From DASYDU01 sp050248495 (GTDB lineage: Bacteria; Planctomycetota; Planctomycetia; Pirellulales; Lacipirellulaceae), in contig JBFWSG010000024.1 of the NCBI GenBank assembly GCA_050248495.1, positions 1 to 64,000 on the forward strand: a stretch of 64,000 nt of DNA. The letters are read 5' to 3'. The position numbers were made by a program, and so were the translations under genes. This document shows, piece after piece, positions 25,206 through 33,441 of the stretch (its first letter is position 1; every line of letters starts with the position of its first letter). The notes below the pieces were generated by a model. It searched no databases and had not been told where the DNA came from. It saw nothing but the letters and a program-made list of their open reading frames with translations.

Positions 25206-25451
25206 ATGTCTGCCGGATCTTATCAAGACATACTGACGCGCGTTCGAACAGAACTAACGGCTGAGGAAGTCCGTCGTTTGGCGCATGAGCTATCCGCCGA
25301 TACCGCCAGGGCGAATGGAGCTTCTCTAGGAAGCCGTTCGTTATTCGACGCGCTCAACGAGCGCGGCTTGATCGGCTTTATGGACGACGCGCCCAGCGAT
25401 CTGAGTACCAACCCGCAACATCTGGAAGGATTCGGTCAGCATGCCGAATGA
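25206..25451 (+). CDS. Antitoxin of a PIN-domain TA module
   Basis: The 81-residue protein has an N-terminal helix (YQDILTRVRTELTAEEVRRLA) and an acidic, proline-containing tail. It resembles no RHH or AbrB antitoxin clearly. The antitoxin call follows from its size and its 11-bp overlap with the PIN-domain toxin gene at 25441. A GAGG sequence precedes the ATG. It may contact DNA through the N-terminal helices (inference). Confidence 0.65.
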   Translation: MSAGSYQDILTRVRTELTAEEVRRLAHELSADTARANGASLGSRSLFDALNERGLIGFMDDAPSDLSTNPQHLEGFGQHAE

Positions 25452-25866
25452 GCCAGTGTTGGTCGATACGGGCGCCCTCGCGTCATTGTTCAACCCAAGC
25501 GACCAGTACCATCGCGCCTGTGCGGAAGTTGCCAAGGGTTTGCCCGTCGGAAAGGCGTACACCTGTTGGCCGGTAATCACCGAGGCGACGTATTTACTGC
25601 GACGACATCCGGCGAAGCGCGACAGTTTGCTCGTGGCGGTTGAGGCAGGAGAGCTTCAGCTGCTTTCGCTAGACGTTGATGACTTGCACCACCTCCTGTC
25701 CATCTTCGACAAGTATCGCGATCAACAAATTGATCTGGCCGACGCGGTCTTGCTGCACCTTGCCGATCGAGAGGACATTGATGACGTCTTCACCGTGAAT
25801 CGACGTCATTTTTCGATCTTTCGCAAACGGGATGGAAGTGCATTGCGGCTCTTCCCTAGCGAATAA
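25441..25866 (+). CDS. PIN-domain ribonuclease toxin (VapC-like)
   Basis: The 141-residue PIN domain has the acidic quartet positions D9 (VDTGAL), E48 (ITEATYLL) and D98/D101 (IDLADAV). The fourth acidic site is replaced by N in FTVNRRHF. PIN toxins cut RNA (often tRNA or rRNA) in a metal-dependent way and are held in check by the upstream antitoxin. It overlaps the antitoxin by 11 bp. At the other end its TAA overlaps the next ATG (TAATG, 25864-25868), coupling it to the methyltransferase. Confidence 0.85.
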   Translation: MPNEPVLVDTGALASLFNPSDQYHRACAEVAKGLPVGKAYTCWPVITEATYLLRRHPAKRDSLLVAVEAGELQLLSLDVDDLHHLLSIFDKYRDQQIDLADAVLLHLADREDIDDVFTVNRRHFSIFRKRDGSALRLFPSE

Positions 25867-26555
25867 TGCTCGCGCGCGTGCTTGAACCTGAGGTGATGGA
25901 TAGCGAGGCGGATGCGCGCGAGTATGATTCGATGGATCATGCCGCGGTGAATGCGGTGTTTGTCGCGGATTTGGTGGCGGCGATTCGCCACTGGTCGCTG
26001 AAGCGACCAGTCCGCAGCGGGGATGAATCACCAAAGATCCTCGACCTGGGCGTTGGTACGGCGCAGATTCCAGTTGAACTTTGTCGGCGTTCGCCTGATT
26101 TGCGAGTGATCGCCGTGGATGCCGCCGCGAGCATGCTCGCGATCGCTGAGCGGAATGTGGTTGCCGCGGGACTTGTGGACCGCATCGAGCTGGTGCTCGC
26201 CGACGCCAAGCGGTTGCCATTCGATGACGCGTCGTTCCCCGTCATCGTGAGCAACAGCATTTTGCACCACATCGCGGAACCGGCCGTTGTGCTGGCCGAA
26301 GCGGTGCGTGCAGGCACGCCCGACGCGCTGCAATTCCACCGCGACCTCTGCCGGCCCACCGATGAAATGGAGCTACAGCGACTCGTGGCCACCTATGCCG
26401 GCGATGCCACTTCGTATCAGCAGCGGCTCTTTGCGGAATCGTTGCATGCCGCGCTGACGCTGGAAGAGATGCAGTCGCTCGTCGAAAAGCTCGGCTTCGC
26501 GCCGGAAACCGTTCGCATGACGTCGGACCGGCATTGGACGTGGATTACAGGCTGA
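25866..26555 (+). CDS. Class I SAM-dependent methyltransferase
   Basis: The 229-residue protein has motif I ILDLGVGTAQIPVELC (SAM-binding glycine loop), an acidic residue after strand 2 (VIAVDAAASMLAIA), motif ILADAKRLPFDDASF and a strand-4 motif VIVSNSILHHI. This is the Ubie/BioC-like class. The substrate is not inferable. The ATG shares its A with the toxin's stop codon, so it is translated from the same mRNA as the PIN module. Its N-terminus (MDSEADAREYDSMDHAAVNAVF) resembles a family of methyltransferases of unknown role. Confidence 0.8.
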   Translation: MLARVLEPEVMDSEADAREYDSMDHAAVNAVFVADLVAAIRHWSLKRPVRSGDESPKILDLGVGTAQIPVELCRRSPDLRVIAVDAAASMLAIAERNVVAAGLVDRIELVLADAKRLPFDDASFPVIVSNSILHHIAEPAVVLAEAVRAGTPDALQFHRDLCRPTDEMELQRLVATYAGDATSYQQRLFAESLHAALTLEEMQSLVEKLGFAPETVRMTSDRHWTWITG

Positions 26556-26565
26556 CCACAGTCGT

Positions 26566-28845
26566 CTACACCAATCCCCATCGCTTCCGCAGATACCATT
26601 CGGTGCCCAAGAGCGCCACGAACAAGAGGAAGAATGGCCAGGTATCCCAATAGGTTGTCTTGGCGACGACTTCCTCCAGCAGTTTGGGCGGCTCGGCGGC
26701 GAGGTTCGCCAATAGCGTCGGCAACTCTTCCGGCGCGAGGGCCTTTCCGCCCGCCGGCGCGGTCATCTCGGCGAGCTGTGCCATCAGGCTTGGCTCTGCG
26801 GCGGGGCGGTCGAGCTCGATATCTTGATCGGGTACGAGGAAACGGGCTTCCGCGGTGCCAATCGCTTGCGGGCCGTCGCTCGCGGTGACTTTGATGCGGT
26901 AATCGCCCGGCTTGTCGGTTTCTCGAAACACAGCCGACCAGTGGTCGCCGCTCTTGGTCGGCCGCACTTCGAGCGTGCGGCCATCGGGTGTATCGATGGA
27001 GATCGTCGGGCGGGCGGCGACGAGCGGTTCACCGCGCGAATTCTTGGCGCCGAGCGTGAAGTCGACCCGCGTGCCGCGCATCACGCGGCGGCCGGCGAGC
27101 TTGATCCACACCTGGCCTTCGGTCTGCTCGTCTTTCTTGGCAAGCCAGAGCACCGCTTGCCGCCAGAAACGGCGATGCGCCTCGCCAAAACCCTGCATCT
27201 GCCAGCGCCAGGTCGAATCGCCCGCGAATGCCAGCACGCGGCCATCGCCGGGCTGGCCCGCCACCAACAGCGGATGGCGCCGCGCGTCATCGGCCTCCGC
27301 CAGCACGGCCGCGTTCGGTTTCAGATCGCGGCGCTCGAAAAGGTTGGCACCATCGAGCGGCGGCAGATCGGACCACTTCGCTGTTGCTTCTCCGCCATCG
27401 CCCAGCTGCAGCACCGGATGATTCACGCCGAGCGGCGCGGCGGGCTGCAATTTGAGCGGCCCAGCGATTTGCACATCTTCTCGCAAAGGCTCGTCGAAAC
27501 CTTGCCGCTGGGCCGGGCCGATGTCGATCGGCAACACGTCGGCCAGCGGCGTTTCGCGGAACCCGCCGGGGCCGAAGCTATGGAAGCCGCCGGTCATCAT
27601 CAGCCCTGCACCTCCGCGGACCATTTCCGCTAGCGCCTGCCAACTGGCGAGCGAGAGCGCGCGGGCGTCGACGTCGTCAAGGATCACGACGTCGAAATCG
27701 CCGCTCTTGAAGACGTCGCGGAGGTCGATTTCCGGCGGCTGATAGTTGAGGAGCCGCCGCTCGACGACGATGTCGGGCGACTGTGCCAGCGCGGCCCGTA
27801 CGAACCGCTGCTCCGGACCCGGCCCGCCGCCGATCCGCTTGGCGCCGGCGAGATAGAGCACCTTGATGCCGCCCTTGCGGACCGTGACGAACGTGCTCGC
27901 TTCGTTGTTCGTGGTCACCAGTTCGCCCTCGCGCGGCTCGACGCGCAAGGTCACTTTGTATTCGCCCGGCATTTGCGGTGTGTGCGTGAGCCGCACCGGC
28001 TGCGACTCGCCGCCACTGGCGGTATCGAGCTGCACGGTGTCGACGACGTCCATCTTTCGCTCGGCATTCTCCCACAAGAGCTGCACCGCCACTCGCTGAT
28101 TGGCAAAACCAGACGACAGCAGCTGCCCGCGAACTTCGGTTGGCGCCTCGGCGAAGATTGTCTCGTTGGTCACGAGGTCGTCGATCGCCAGGTCGGCCCG
28201 ATCGCTGCCGCCCGACTTGCCGAACGCAAACGTGTAGAGCGGAATGTTCTCGGCCGCCATTCGCCGCACGGCCACCTGCGGCGGCAAATCGTTCGGGGCG
28301 GCTGCTCGCTGGGCGCCGTCACTCATCAAGAGCACGCCGAGCACCCGGCCGCTGGCGTGGCGGTCGAGGACATCGTTCACCGCCGCGCCGATGGCCGATT
28401 GCTCGCCGGTCGGCTCCTTCGGCAGGTCGATTTCGCCATTTTCCAATTGCAGCGGCGCGGTCGAGGTGTCGAACCGGTAAACGCTCGTGTCCCAAGTCTC
28501 GGACAATTTTTCGAGGTCCGCTCCGGCCGCCGTGAGCAGCGACTTGAGCGCGTCCCAACGCGAAGCGTCGCCCAGCGAATCGGCCACCTGCATGCTCCGC
28601 GAGTCGTCGACCAACAGCACGAGCGACGCTCGCTGCGGGGTCTGCTTGGTGTAAACCAGTTCGGGCCGGAGCATGGCGATCAGCGTGAGCAAAATTACGG
28701 CCAGCCGCAGCCCGACGAGCGCCGCCCAGCGCCCGCGGCTCAGGCTGCCAAACTTCGGCCGCAGCGACATCAGCGCGCAGAGCGCGAGCACGACGATGGC
28801 AATCGCCAGCGGATCCATCACCGGATGTAGCCGCAGCTCGTTCAT
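26566..28845 (-). CDS. VWA / GATase1-like membrane protein (aerotolerance-type)
   Basis: The 759-residue protein has two N-terminal membrane helices and a von Willebrand A domain with an intact MIDAS start, D80-x-S82-x-S84 (VDDSRS). Beta-sandwich regions follow, then a glutamine-amidotransferase-like domain (DVVILDDVDARALSLASWQ; GAGLMMTGGFHSFGPGG) and a C-terminal helix with KRWGLV. This layout is typical of planctomycete proteins encoded with MoxR, DUF58 and BatA-like genes. The group is thought to act in envelope protein assembly or stress. The ATG overlaps the upstream stop by 4 bases. It is the last gene of the minus-strand group that starts at 33189. Confidence 0.83.
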   Translation of the reverse strand: MNELRLHPVMDPLAIAIVVLALCALMSLRPKFGSLSRGRWAALVGLRLAVILLTLIAMLRPELVYTKQTPQRASLVLLVDDSRSMQVADSLGDASRWDALKSLLTAAGADLEKLSETWDTSVYRFDTSTAPLQLENGEIDLPKEPTGEQSAIGAAVNDVLDRHASGRVLGVLLMSDGAQRAAAPNDLPPQVAVRRMAAENIPLYTFAFGKSGGSDRADLAIDDLVTNETIFAEAPTEVRGQLLSSGFANQRVAVQLLWENAERKMDVVDTVQLDTASGGESQPVRLTHTPQMPGEYKVTLRVEPREGELVTTNNEASTFVTVRKGGIKVLYLAGAKRIGGGPGPEQRFVRAALAQSPDIVVERRLLNYQPPEIDLRDVFKSGDFDVVILDDVDARALSLASWQALAEMVRGGAGLMMTGGFHSFGPGGFRETPLADVLPIDIGPAQRQGFDEPLREDVQIAGPLKLQPAAPLGVNHPVLQLGDGGEATAKWSDLPPLDGANLFERRDLKPNAAVLAEADDARRHPLLVAGQPGDGRVLAFAGDSTWRWQMQGFGEAHRRFWRQAVLWLAKKDEQTEGQVWIKLAGRRVMRGTRVDFTLGAKNSRGEPLVAARPTISIDTPDGRTLEVRPTKSGDHWSAVFRETDKPGDYRIKVTASDGPQAIGTAEARFLVPDQDIELDRPAAEPSLMAQLAEMTAPAGGKALAPEELPTLLANLAAEPPKLLEEVVAKTTYWDTWPFFLLFVALLGTEWYLRKRWGLV

Positions 28846-30977
28846 GCCGTGTCCCGGTAAAAGCGATTGGCGAGCAGCATTTCGACGCCCAAGGCCAGCG
28901 CCAGCGCGATGATCAAGAGCGGAAATAGCTCGCGGCCGACGCGGCCCTGCCCCACGCGAACCTCGATCTCTTCCTGCGACCGGGCGATCTGCACCCGGTC
29001 TTTGCCAAGCGCGTCGATGAGCTTGGCGTTTTCCACGCGCGCCAGCTCGCTGATCGACGTCGCGCAATTCACGCTGAAACCGCGGTCGAGCTTACTCCCC
29101 TGCCCTCCCGCGCGAACCCGGTAATTGCCGAGCGCTTCGGTCGACGCGACGGAGAGATCGGTCTGACCCGGCGTGAGCGTCTGCCGCACCGGCGCCGCAC
29201 CCGGAATGTCGAGCACGTAGTTCGACACTTGCTCCTGCGGCGACAAATACAGCACCGCAGTTTGCCCGGCCTGGTAGTTGAGCTGCTTGTCGCCGGCGCC
29301 GACGAGATAGTCGACTACGCCATTGGCAAGCGCCAGAAATGGCCAGGGGTCGGGCCCGGTTGGCAGCAGGTTCCACGGATCGTCGTAAGCCGGATCGGAG
29401 ACGGGCGTGGTCATCGTGATCACGCGGCCGGCGCCGACGCGCCGCTCCACAAGCGCTGGCTGCGAATTGGCAAACGGCGCGAGCACGTACACATCGTCGG
29501 CCGGCGATTCGAGCTCCCAAAACTTGAAGACGGGAAACTCGCTCCAGGGTACGGCATCGCCCAGGGCCGCCAGGTCGCGGAGTGCCGGATGCTCGGTCGC
29601 GGTAGGACGCAAGAAAGTCGCATCGCGGGATTGCCAGCGGAGCTTGGCCGGCAGGAGCTGCTGCGGCGCGGGCTCGTTGAGCGGGTCGCGGCGGGCATTG
29701 CGTCCCAGAAAAATTCCCAGGCCGCCGCCGCTATGAACGTAATCGGTAAGCGCTTGCCAGGCCGCAGACGTGAGCGCCGTCGGGTCGATGAGGCACACGG
29801 CATCGAAATCCGCCAGCGGCGTGCTGTCGAGCTCGGCGAACGTCCGCGACTCGCAGGCAAATTTTGAACGCACGACGCCCGCCGCAGAACTCGGCGCAAG
29901 GGCCTCGCGCAGAAAGAGCGTGTTGGACGTCGACTCGCCCAAGAGCAGCACCTTGCGCGGCTCGCGGACTTCGATCGTAAAGTACCGAATGTCGTCGCAG
30001 GCGAGCGGATCGTCCGCCACGACGCGGACGAAGCCCTGGTGCGTGCCCAGCGGCAAGCCGGAAAGAGAAAACTCAACCGGCGCTGCCTCGTCAGCCGCGG
30101 GAACTTTTAATACTTGCTGACCGCGATTTTGTGTGCCGCCGCTTGCTTCGAGCGTTTGCAGCTCGACGGTAAGATCCTGGTCCGTGGGTGAGCTGCCGCT
30201 GGCGGAGAGGTCCGTGTCGATCTGCAGCAGGCTGTTGGGGGCCAATTCCTGGCCGGATAGCCGCAACGACCCGAGCGCCAGATTGTGCGGCCGCTCGACA
30301 CCGACGTCGACGACGTAGACTCTCGCGCCGGGTGCTTCGTCGAGCCGCGACTTGAACGCAGCGAGCGCATCGTCGGACCAGTCCACCGCCGCGAGATCAG
30401 TAAAGACGTACACCTCGCCGCGATGGTCCGTCTGCAATTTGATCCAATCGACTGCGTCGCGGAGCGCATCTTCCAGCGGCCGGACCACGCTATTCGGCTC
30501 GAGCCGCTCGATCCGCAGCTCAGCCGCACTCTTGTCGCTTTCCCGCCCCCCGTAGCGGCTCGCGCGATCGACCACGGTGATCGGCGCATCGGGCGGCATC
30601 TGCTCCAAAAGCCACCCGGCCAGTTTGCGGGCCTGGTCGAACCGCGTCTCGTTTTCGTACTCGTACGTCATCCGCAACGAGTTGTCGAACACGAGCGCCG
30701 CCGCGATCGGTGCATCTTCGCGGCCGGTGGCGCCGTTGCCGCGGAGCGTCGGCCGGGCCAGCGCGAACGCCAAGAGACAGATGACAGCACACCGCAAGGC
30801 CAAGAGCAGCAGCTGCCGCAGCTTTAACCGATGTTGGTTCACCGCCTTGCGCTGCTGCACAAACCTTAGCGCCGGAAAGACGAACTGCTGCACCTCGCGC
30901 CGCATGACGAGATGCAGCACGATCGGCACGCCGACGAGCAGGATTCCGCCCAACAGTGCTGGTGTAACAAAACCCAT
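28842..30977 (-). CDS. BatA-like membrane protein with VWA and GATase-like domains
   Basis: The 711-residue protein opens MGFVTPALLGGILLVGVPIV, the BatA N-terminal signature (PF07584 type), with a second helix at about 54-75. A VWA-like region follows in which the MIDAS DxSxS is degenerate (D98-N-S-L-R102). Further on are a beta-rich part, a GATase-like segment (FDAVCLIDPTALTSAAWQ; SGGGLGIFLGRNA) and a C-terminal membrane helix. The altered MIDAS suggests that this copy does not bind metal as the partner VWA protein would. It overlaps the downstream gene by 4 bp. A repeat-filled 172-bp gap separates it from the DUF58 gene. Confidence 0.83.
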   Translation of the reverse strand: MGFVTPALLGGILLVGVPIVLHLVMRREVQQFVFPALRFVQQRKAVNQHRLKLRQLLLLALRCAVICLLAFALARPTLRGNGATGREDAPIAAALVFDNSLRMTYEYENETRFDQARKLAGWLLEQMPPDAPITVVDRASRYGGRESDKSAAELRIERLEPNSVVRPLEDALRDAVDWIKLQTDHRGEVYVFTDLAAVDWSDDALAAFKSRLDEAPGARVYVVDVGVERPHNLALGSLRLSGQELAPNSLLQIDTDLSASGSSPTDQDLTVELQTLEASGGTQNRGQQVLKVPAADEAAPVEFSLSGLPLGTHQGFVRVVADDPLACDDIRYFTIEVREPRKVLLLGESTSNTLFLREALAPSSAAGVVRSKFACESRTFAELDSTPLADFDAVCLIDPTALTSAAWQALTDYVHSGGGLGIFLGRNARRDPLNEPAPQQLLPAKLRWQSRDATFLRPTATEHPALRDLAALGDAVPWSEFPVFKFWELESPADDVYVLAPFANSQPALVERRVGAGRVITMTTPVSDPAYDDPWNLLPTGPDPWPFLALANGVVDYLVGAGDKQLNYQAGQTAVLYLSPQEQVSNYVLDIPGAAPVRQTLTPGQTDLSVASTEALGNYRVRAGGQGSKLDRGFSVNCATSISELARVENAKLIDALGKDRVQIARSQEEIEVRVGQGRVGRELFPLLIIALALALGVEMLLANRFYRDTA

Positions 30978-30993
30978 CTCGGTTCCGGAAATG

Positions 30994-31140
30994 TCTCACG
31001 CAAAGGCGCGAAGGAACTAGCCACGGAGGCGCGGAGGACACCGAGTGAATGACGAATTTCTAATGACGAATCTCGGTGTTGTTCGTCATTTGTCATTCGT
31101 CATTCGAAATTTCTTCTCCGTGCCTTCAGTGCCTCCGTGG
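30994..31140. repeat. Composite inverted repeat between DUF58 and BatA-like genes
   Basis: Three nested elements are present. The first is a CGCAAAGGCG arm (30994-31014). The second is an outer inverted pair of CCACGGAGGCGCGGA (31021-31035) against CCGTGCCTTCAGTGCCTCCGTGG (31118-31140). The third is an inner pair of tandem ATGACGAAT units (31049-31072) against TTCGTCATTTGTCATTCGTC (31082-31101). The whole gap can fold into a long hairpin. Confidence 0.75.
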
Positions 31141-31149
31141 TAAATATCT

Positions 31150-32046
31150 TTACGCCCGCGAGCGCCGCATCGCCAGGTATTCGGTCAGCGCCTTGTCGAA
31201 CGGCATGCTGGTGTCGAGCGGCACGTAGTCGATGCCGCTCTGGAAGCACTCGCGGCGGTACTGTTCGCGGAACGATTCGACTTCGGCCAGGTAGTCGCGG
31301 CGGAAGCTGTCGGCGTCGACTTCCAGCCGGGCATGCGATTCCGGTTCTTCGAGTTCCACGAGGCCCGAGAACGGGAACGCGACCTCCGCCTCGTCGAGCA
31401 CATGGAACAGGATCACGTCGTGCCCGCCGTGCCGCAGCCGGCGCAGCGCGGCGATCACCGGCTCCGGGTCGGCCAAAAGATCGCTGAACACCATCACCAG
31501 GCTGGCGTGCTTGAGCATCGCGGCGAGCTGGATCAGGCTGCGGGCGGCGTCGGTCTGGCCCGTCGGCTTGAGCTTGGCCAGCATCGAGAGCACGTTGCCG
31601 ATCTGCTGCCGCTTCGATTTGGGCGGCAGGTAGTTGTTGATCTGTTCGCCAAAAGTGACCAGCCCCACGGGGTCATTCTGGTGAATCATCAAGTAGCAGA
31701 GCGCCGCGGCGAGGCAGATCGCGTAGTCGAACTTCGTGAGCTCCTGGCGATACGTGTAGGCCATCGACTGGCTCAGGTCCATCGCCAGGTAGCCCGTGAT
31801 GTTTGTCTCGGCCTCGAATTTCTTGACGTAGTACTTGTCGGTCTTGGCGAACACCAGCCAGTCGATGTCGCTGGGATTGTCGCCGGGCGTGTACTTGCGA
31901 TGCTCGCTGAACTCGACCGAGAAGCCGTGGTACGGGCTGGCGTGCAGGCCGTGCAGAAAACCCTTGACGATGAACTGCGCCCGCAGATCCAGCCGCGAAA
32001 TCTGCCGGATGACTTCCGGCTTCAGATATTGTTCAACGGCGGACAT
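31150..32046 (-). CDS. DUF58 domain protein
   Basis: The 298-residue protein carries the DUF58 core motif, FSEHRKYTPGDNPSDIDWL, followed by KTDKYYVKKFEAETN. A VWA-like fold follows (LAMDLSQSMAYT; DPVGLVTFGEQI; VFSDLLADPEP). DUF58 proteins are almost always encoded beside MoxR ATPases, as here (the MoxR gene is upstream across a 111-bp repeat gap), and are thought to work with them in cofactor or envelope-complex assembly. It is cytoplasmic, with no membrane helix in this copy. Confidence 0.88.
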   Translation of the reverse strand: MSAVEQYLKPEVIRQISRLDLRAQFIVKGFLHGLHASPYHGFSVEFSEHRKYTPGDNPSDIDWLVFAKTDKYYVKKFEAETNITGYLAMDLSQSMAYTYRQELTKFDYAICLAAALCYLMIHQNDPVGLVTFGEQINNYLPPKSKRQQIGNVLSMLAKLKPTGQTDAARSLIQLAAMLKHASLVMVFSDLLADPEPVIAALRRLRHGGHDVILFHVLDEAEVAFPFSGLVELEEPESHARLEVDADSFRRDYLAEVESFREQYRRECFQSGIDYVPLDTSMPFDKALTEYLAMRRSRA

Positions 32047-32051
32047 AGATG

Positions 32052-32142
32052 TAATGACGAATGTCTAATGACGAATGTCCAATGACGAAACACAAACGCT
32101 CGGACTCATAAATTCGTCATTCGTCATTGGTCATTCGTCATT
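32052..32142. repeat. ATGACGAAT tandem repeat, inverted arms
   Basis: Three TAATGACGAATGTC-type units (32052-32087) face TTCGTCATTCGTCATTGGTC-type units (32113-32142) across a 25-bp loop. It is the same unit as the inner part of 30994-31140. It fills the MoxR-DUF58 gap. Confidence 0.8.
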
Positions 32143-32157
32143 CCCGTGTGTGCGGTC

Positions 32158-33189
32158 CTAACCAGCGAACTTGGGTATCTCCGGGATCGGTATCTCCGCG
32201 AGCAAGCGCGTCACCACGTCTTCCGTTGTGAGACCCTCGGCCTGGGCCTGAAAATTCGTGCTTAGACGGTGGCGGAGCACGGGGACCGCCACGCGCTGCA
32301 CGTCGTCGATGGCCACGCTGAAGCGGCCGTCCATCGCGGCGAGGGCTTTGCCGCCGTGAATCAGAAACTGGCCCGCGCGGGGACCCGCGCCCCAGTCGAC
32401 CAGCTCTTTCACGAATTTCGGCGCCGACTCGTCCTTCGGGCGCGTCGCGCGGACGAGCGCTGACACGTACTTGATGATGTGCTCGCTCACCGCCACCGAG
32501 CCGACGAGTTTCTGCAGGTTGAGGATCGCCCGCTGCGAGAGGACCTTGGCCACCTCGGGCCGATCCTGCCGCGTCGTCGCGGCGAGGATCTGCTGTTCTT
32601 CCGCCGCAGTCGGATAGTCGACCTTGATGTTGAACATGAACCGGTCGAGCTGCGCTTCGGGGAGCGGATACGTGCCTTCCTGCTCGATCGGGTTCTGCGT
32701 GGCGATCGTGAAGAACGGATCAGGGAGCGAATAGGTCGATTGGCCGACAGTCACCTCGCGCTCCTGCATCGCTTGCAACAGCGCGGCCTGTGTCTTGGGC
32801 GGCGTACGGTTGATTTCGTCCGCCAGTAGCAGGTTTGTGAAAATCGGCCCTTCGACGAACCGGAACGACCGCCGGCCATGCTCGTCTTCTTCGAGCACGT
32901 TGGTCCCCGTAATGTCCGAGGGCATCAGATCGGGCGTGAACTGAATTCGCTTGAACTGCAAATCGAGAATCTGGGCGAGCGTGCTGACGATCAACGTCTT
33001 GGCCAGCCCCGGTACGCCGACCAACAGGCAATGCCCGCGCGTGAAGATCGCGGCAAAGATCTGCTCGATCACCGCGTCCTGGCCGACGATCACCTTTTGC
33101 AGCTCGCGCTGCATGACCTGCCGATGCTGCCGAAATTCCTGCAGCACGTCGCCGAGATTTCGCGTCTTGCCAGTGCCGGTGGTGGACAT
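32158..33189 (-). CDS. MoxR-type AAA+ ATPase
   Basis: The 343-residue AAA+ protein has Walker A GVPGLAKT, Walker B LLLADEINRTPPKTQAAL, sensor 1 TQNPIEQEGTYPLPEAQLDR and the C-terminal lid. MoxR ATPases act as chaperones that help assemble or load metal-dependent or VWA/DUF58 partners. It is the first gene of the minus-strand series MoxR, DUF58, BatA-like, VWA/GATase. The N-terminus (TTGTGKTRNLGDVLQEFRQH) is short and polar. Divergent from it, 250 bp away, is the DUF4159 gene. Confidence 0.92.
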   Translation of the reverse strand: MSTTGTGKTRNLGDVLQEFRQHRQVMQRELQKVIVGQDAVIEQIFAAIFTRGHCLLVGVPGLAKTLIVSTLAQILDLQFKRIQFTPDLMPSDITGTNVLEEDEHGRRSFRFVEGPIFTNLLLADEINRTPPKTQAALLQAMQEREVTVGQSTYSLPDPFFTIATQNPIEQEGTYPLPEAQLDRFMFNIKVDYPTAAEEQQILAATTRQDRPEVAKVLSQRAILNLQKLVGSVAVSEHIIKYVSALVRATRPKDESAPKFVKELVDWGAGPRAGQFLIHGGKALAAMDGRFSVAIDDVQRVAVPVLRHRLSTNFQAQAEGLTTEDVVTRLLAEIPIPEIPKFAG

Positions 33190-33197
33190 GGGGAGGA

Positions 33198-33309
33198 AGC
33201 TGTTAGCTATTAGCTCTTAGCTGTTAGCCAATCCATGGAGGTTCGAACTCGGATCGGGAACAAACGACGAATCGTCTGGCTAATAGCTAATGGCTAAGAG
33301 CTAACAGCT
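33198..33309. repeat. TTAGCTATTAGC tandem repeat, inverted arms
   Basis: The left arm AGCTGTTAGCTATTAGCTCT... (33198-33229) and the right arm CTGGCTAATAGCTAATGGCT... (33277-33309) are inverted copies of a TTAGC-unit array. A related single array sits at 43310-43337. It lies in the divergent promoter region between moxR and the DUF4159 gene. Confidence 0.8.
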
Positions 33310-33441
33310 TTTCCCGATCGCAATTCTATCGGTCTATCTCATGCCAGACAAACGAACTGCTCTCGGCGTCGTTGCCGCTTCAACTCTTGAATCGTAAACT
33401 ACTTATGGAAACTTGTCCCCGGTGCGGCGAAGGGTTTACGG

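Noticed and set aside
33230..33262. tRNA T-loop-like GGTTCGAAC
   Set aside because: The flanking bases cannot form the T stem or acceptor stem. The match is a chance heptamer between two repeat arms.
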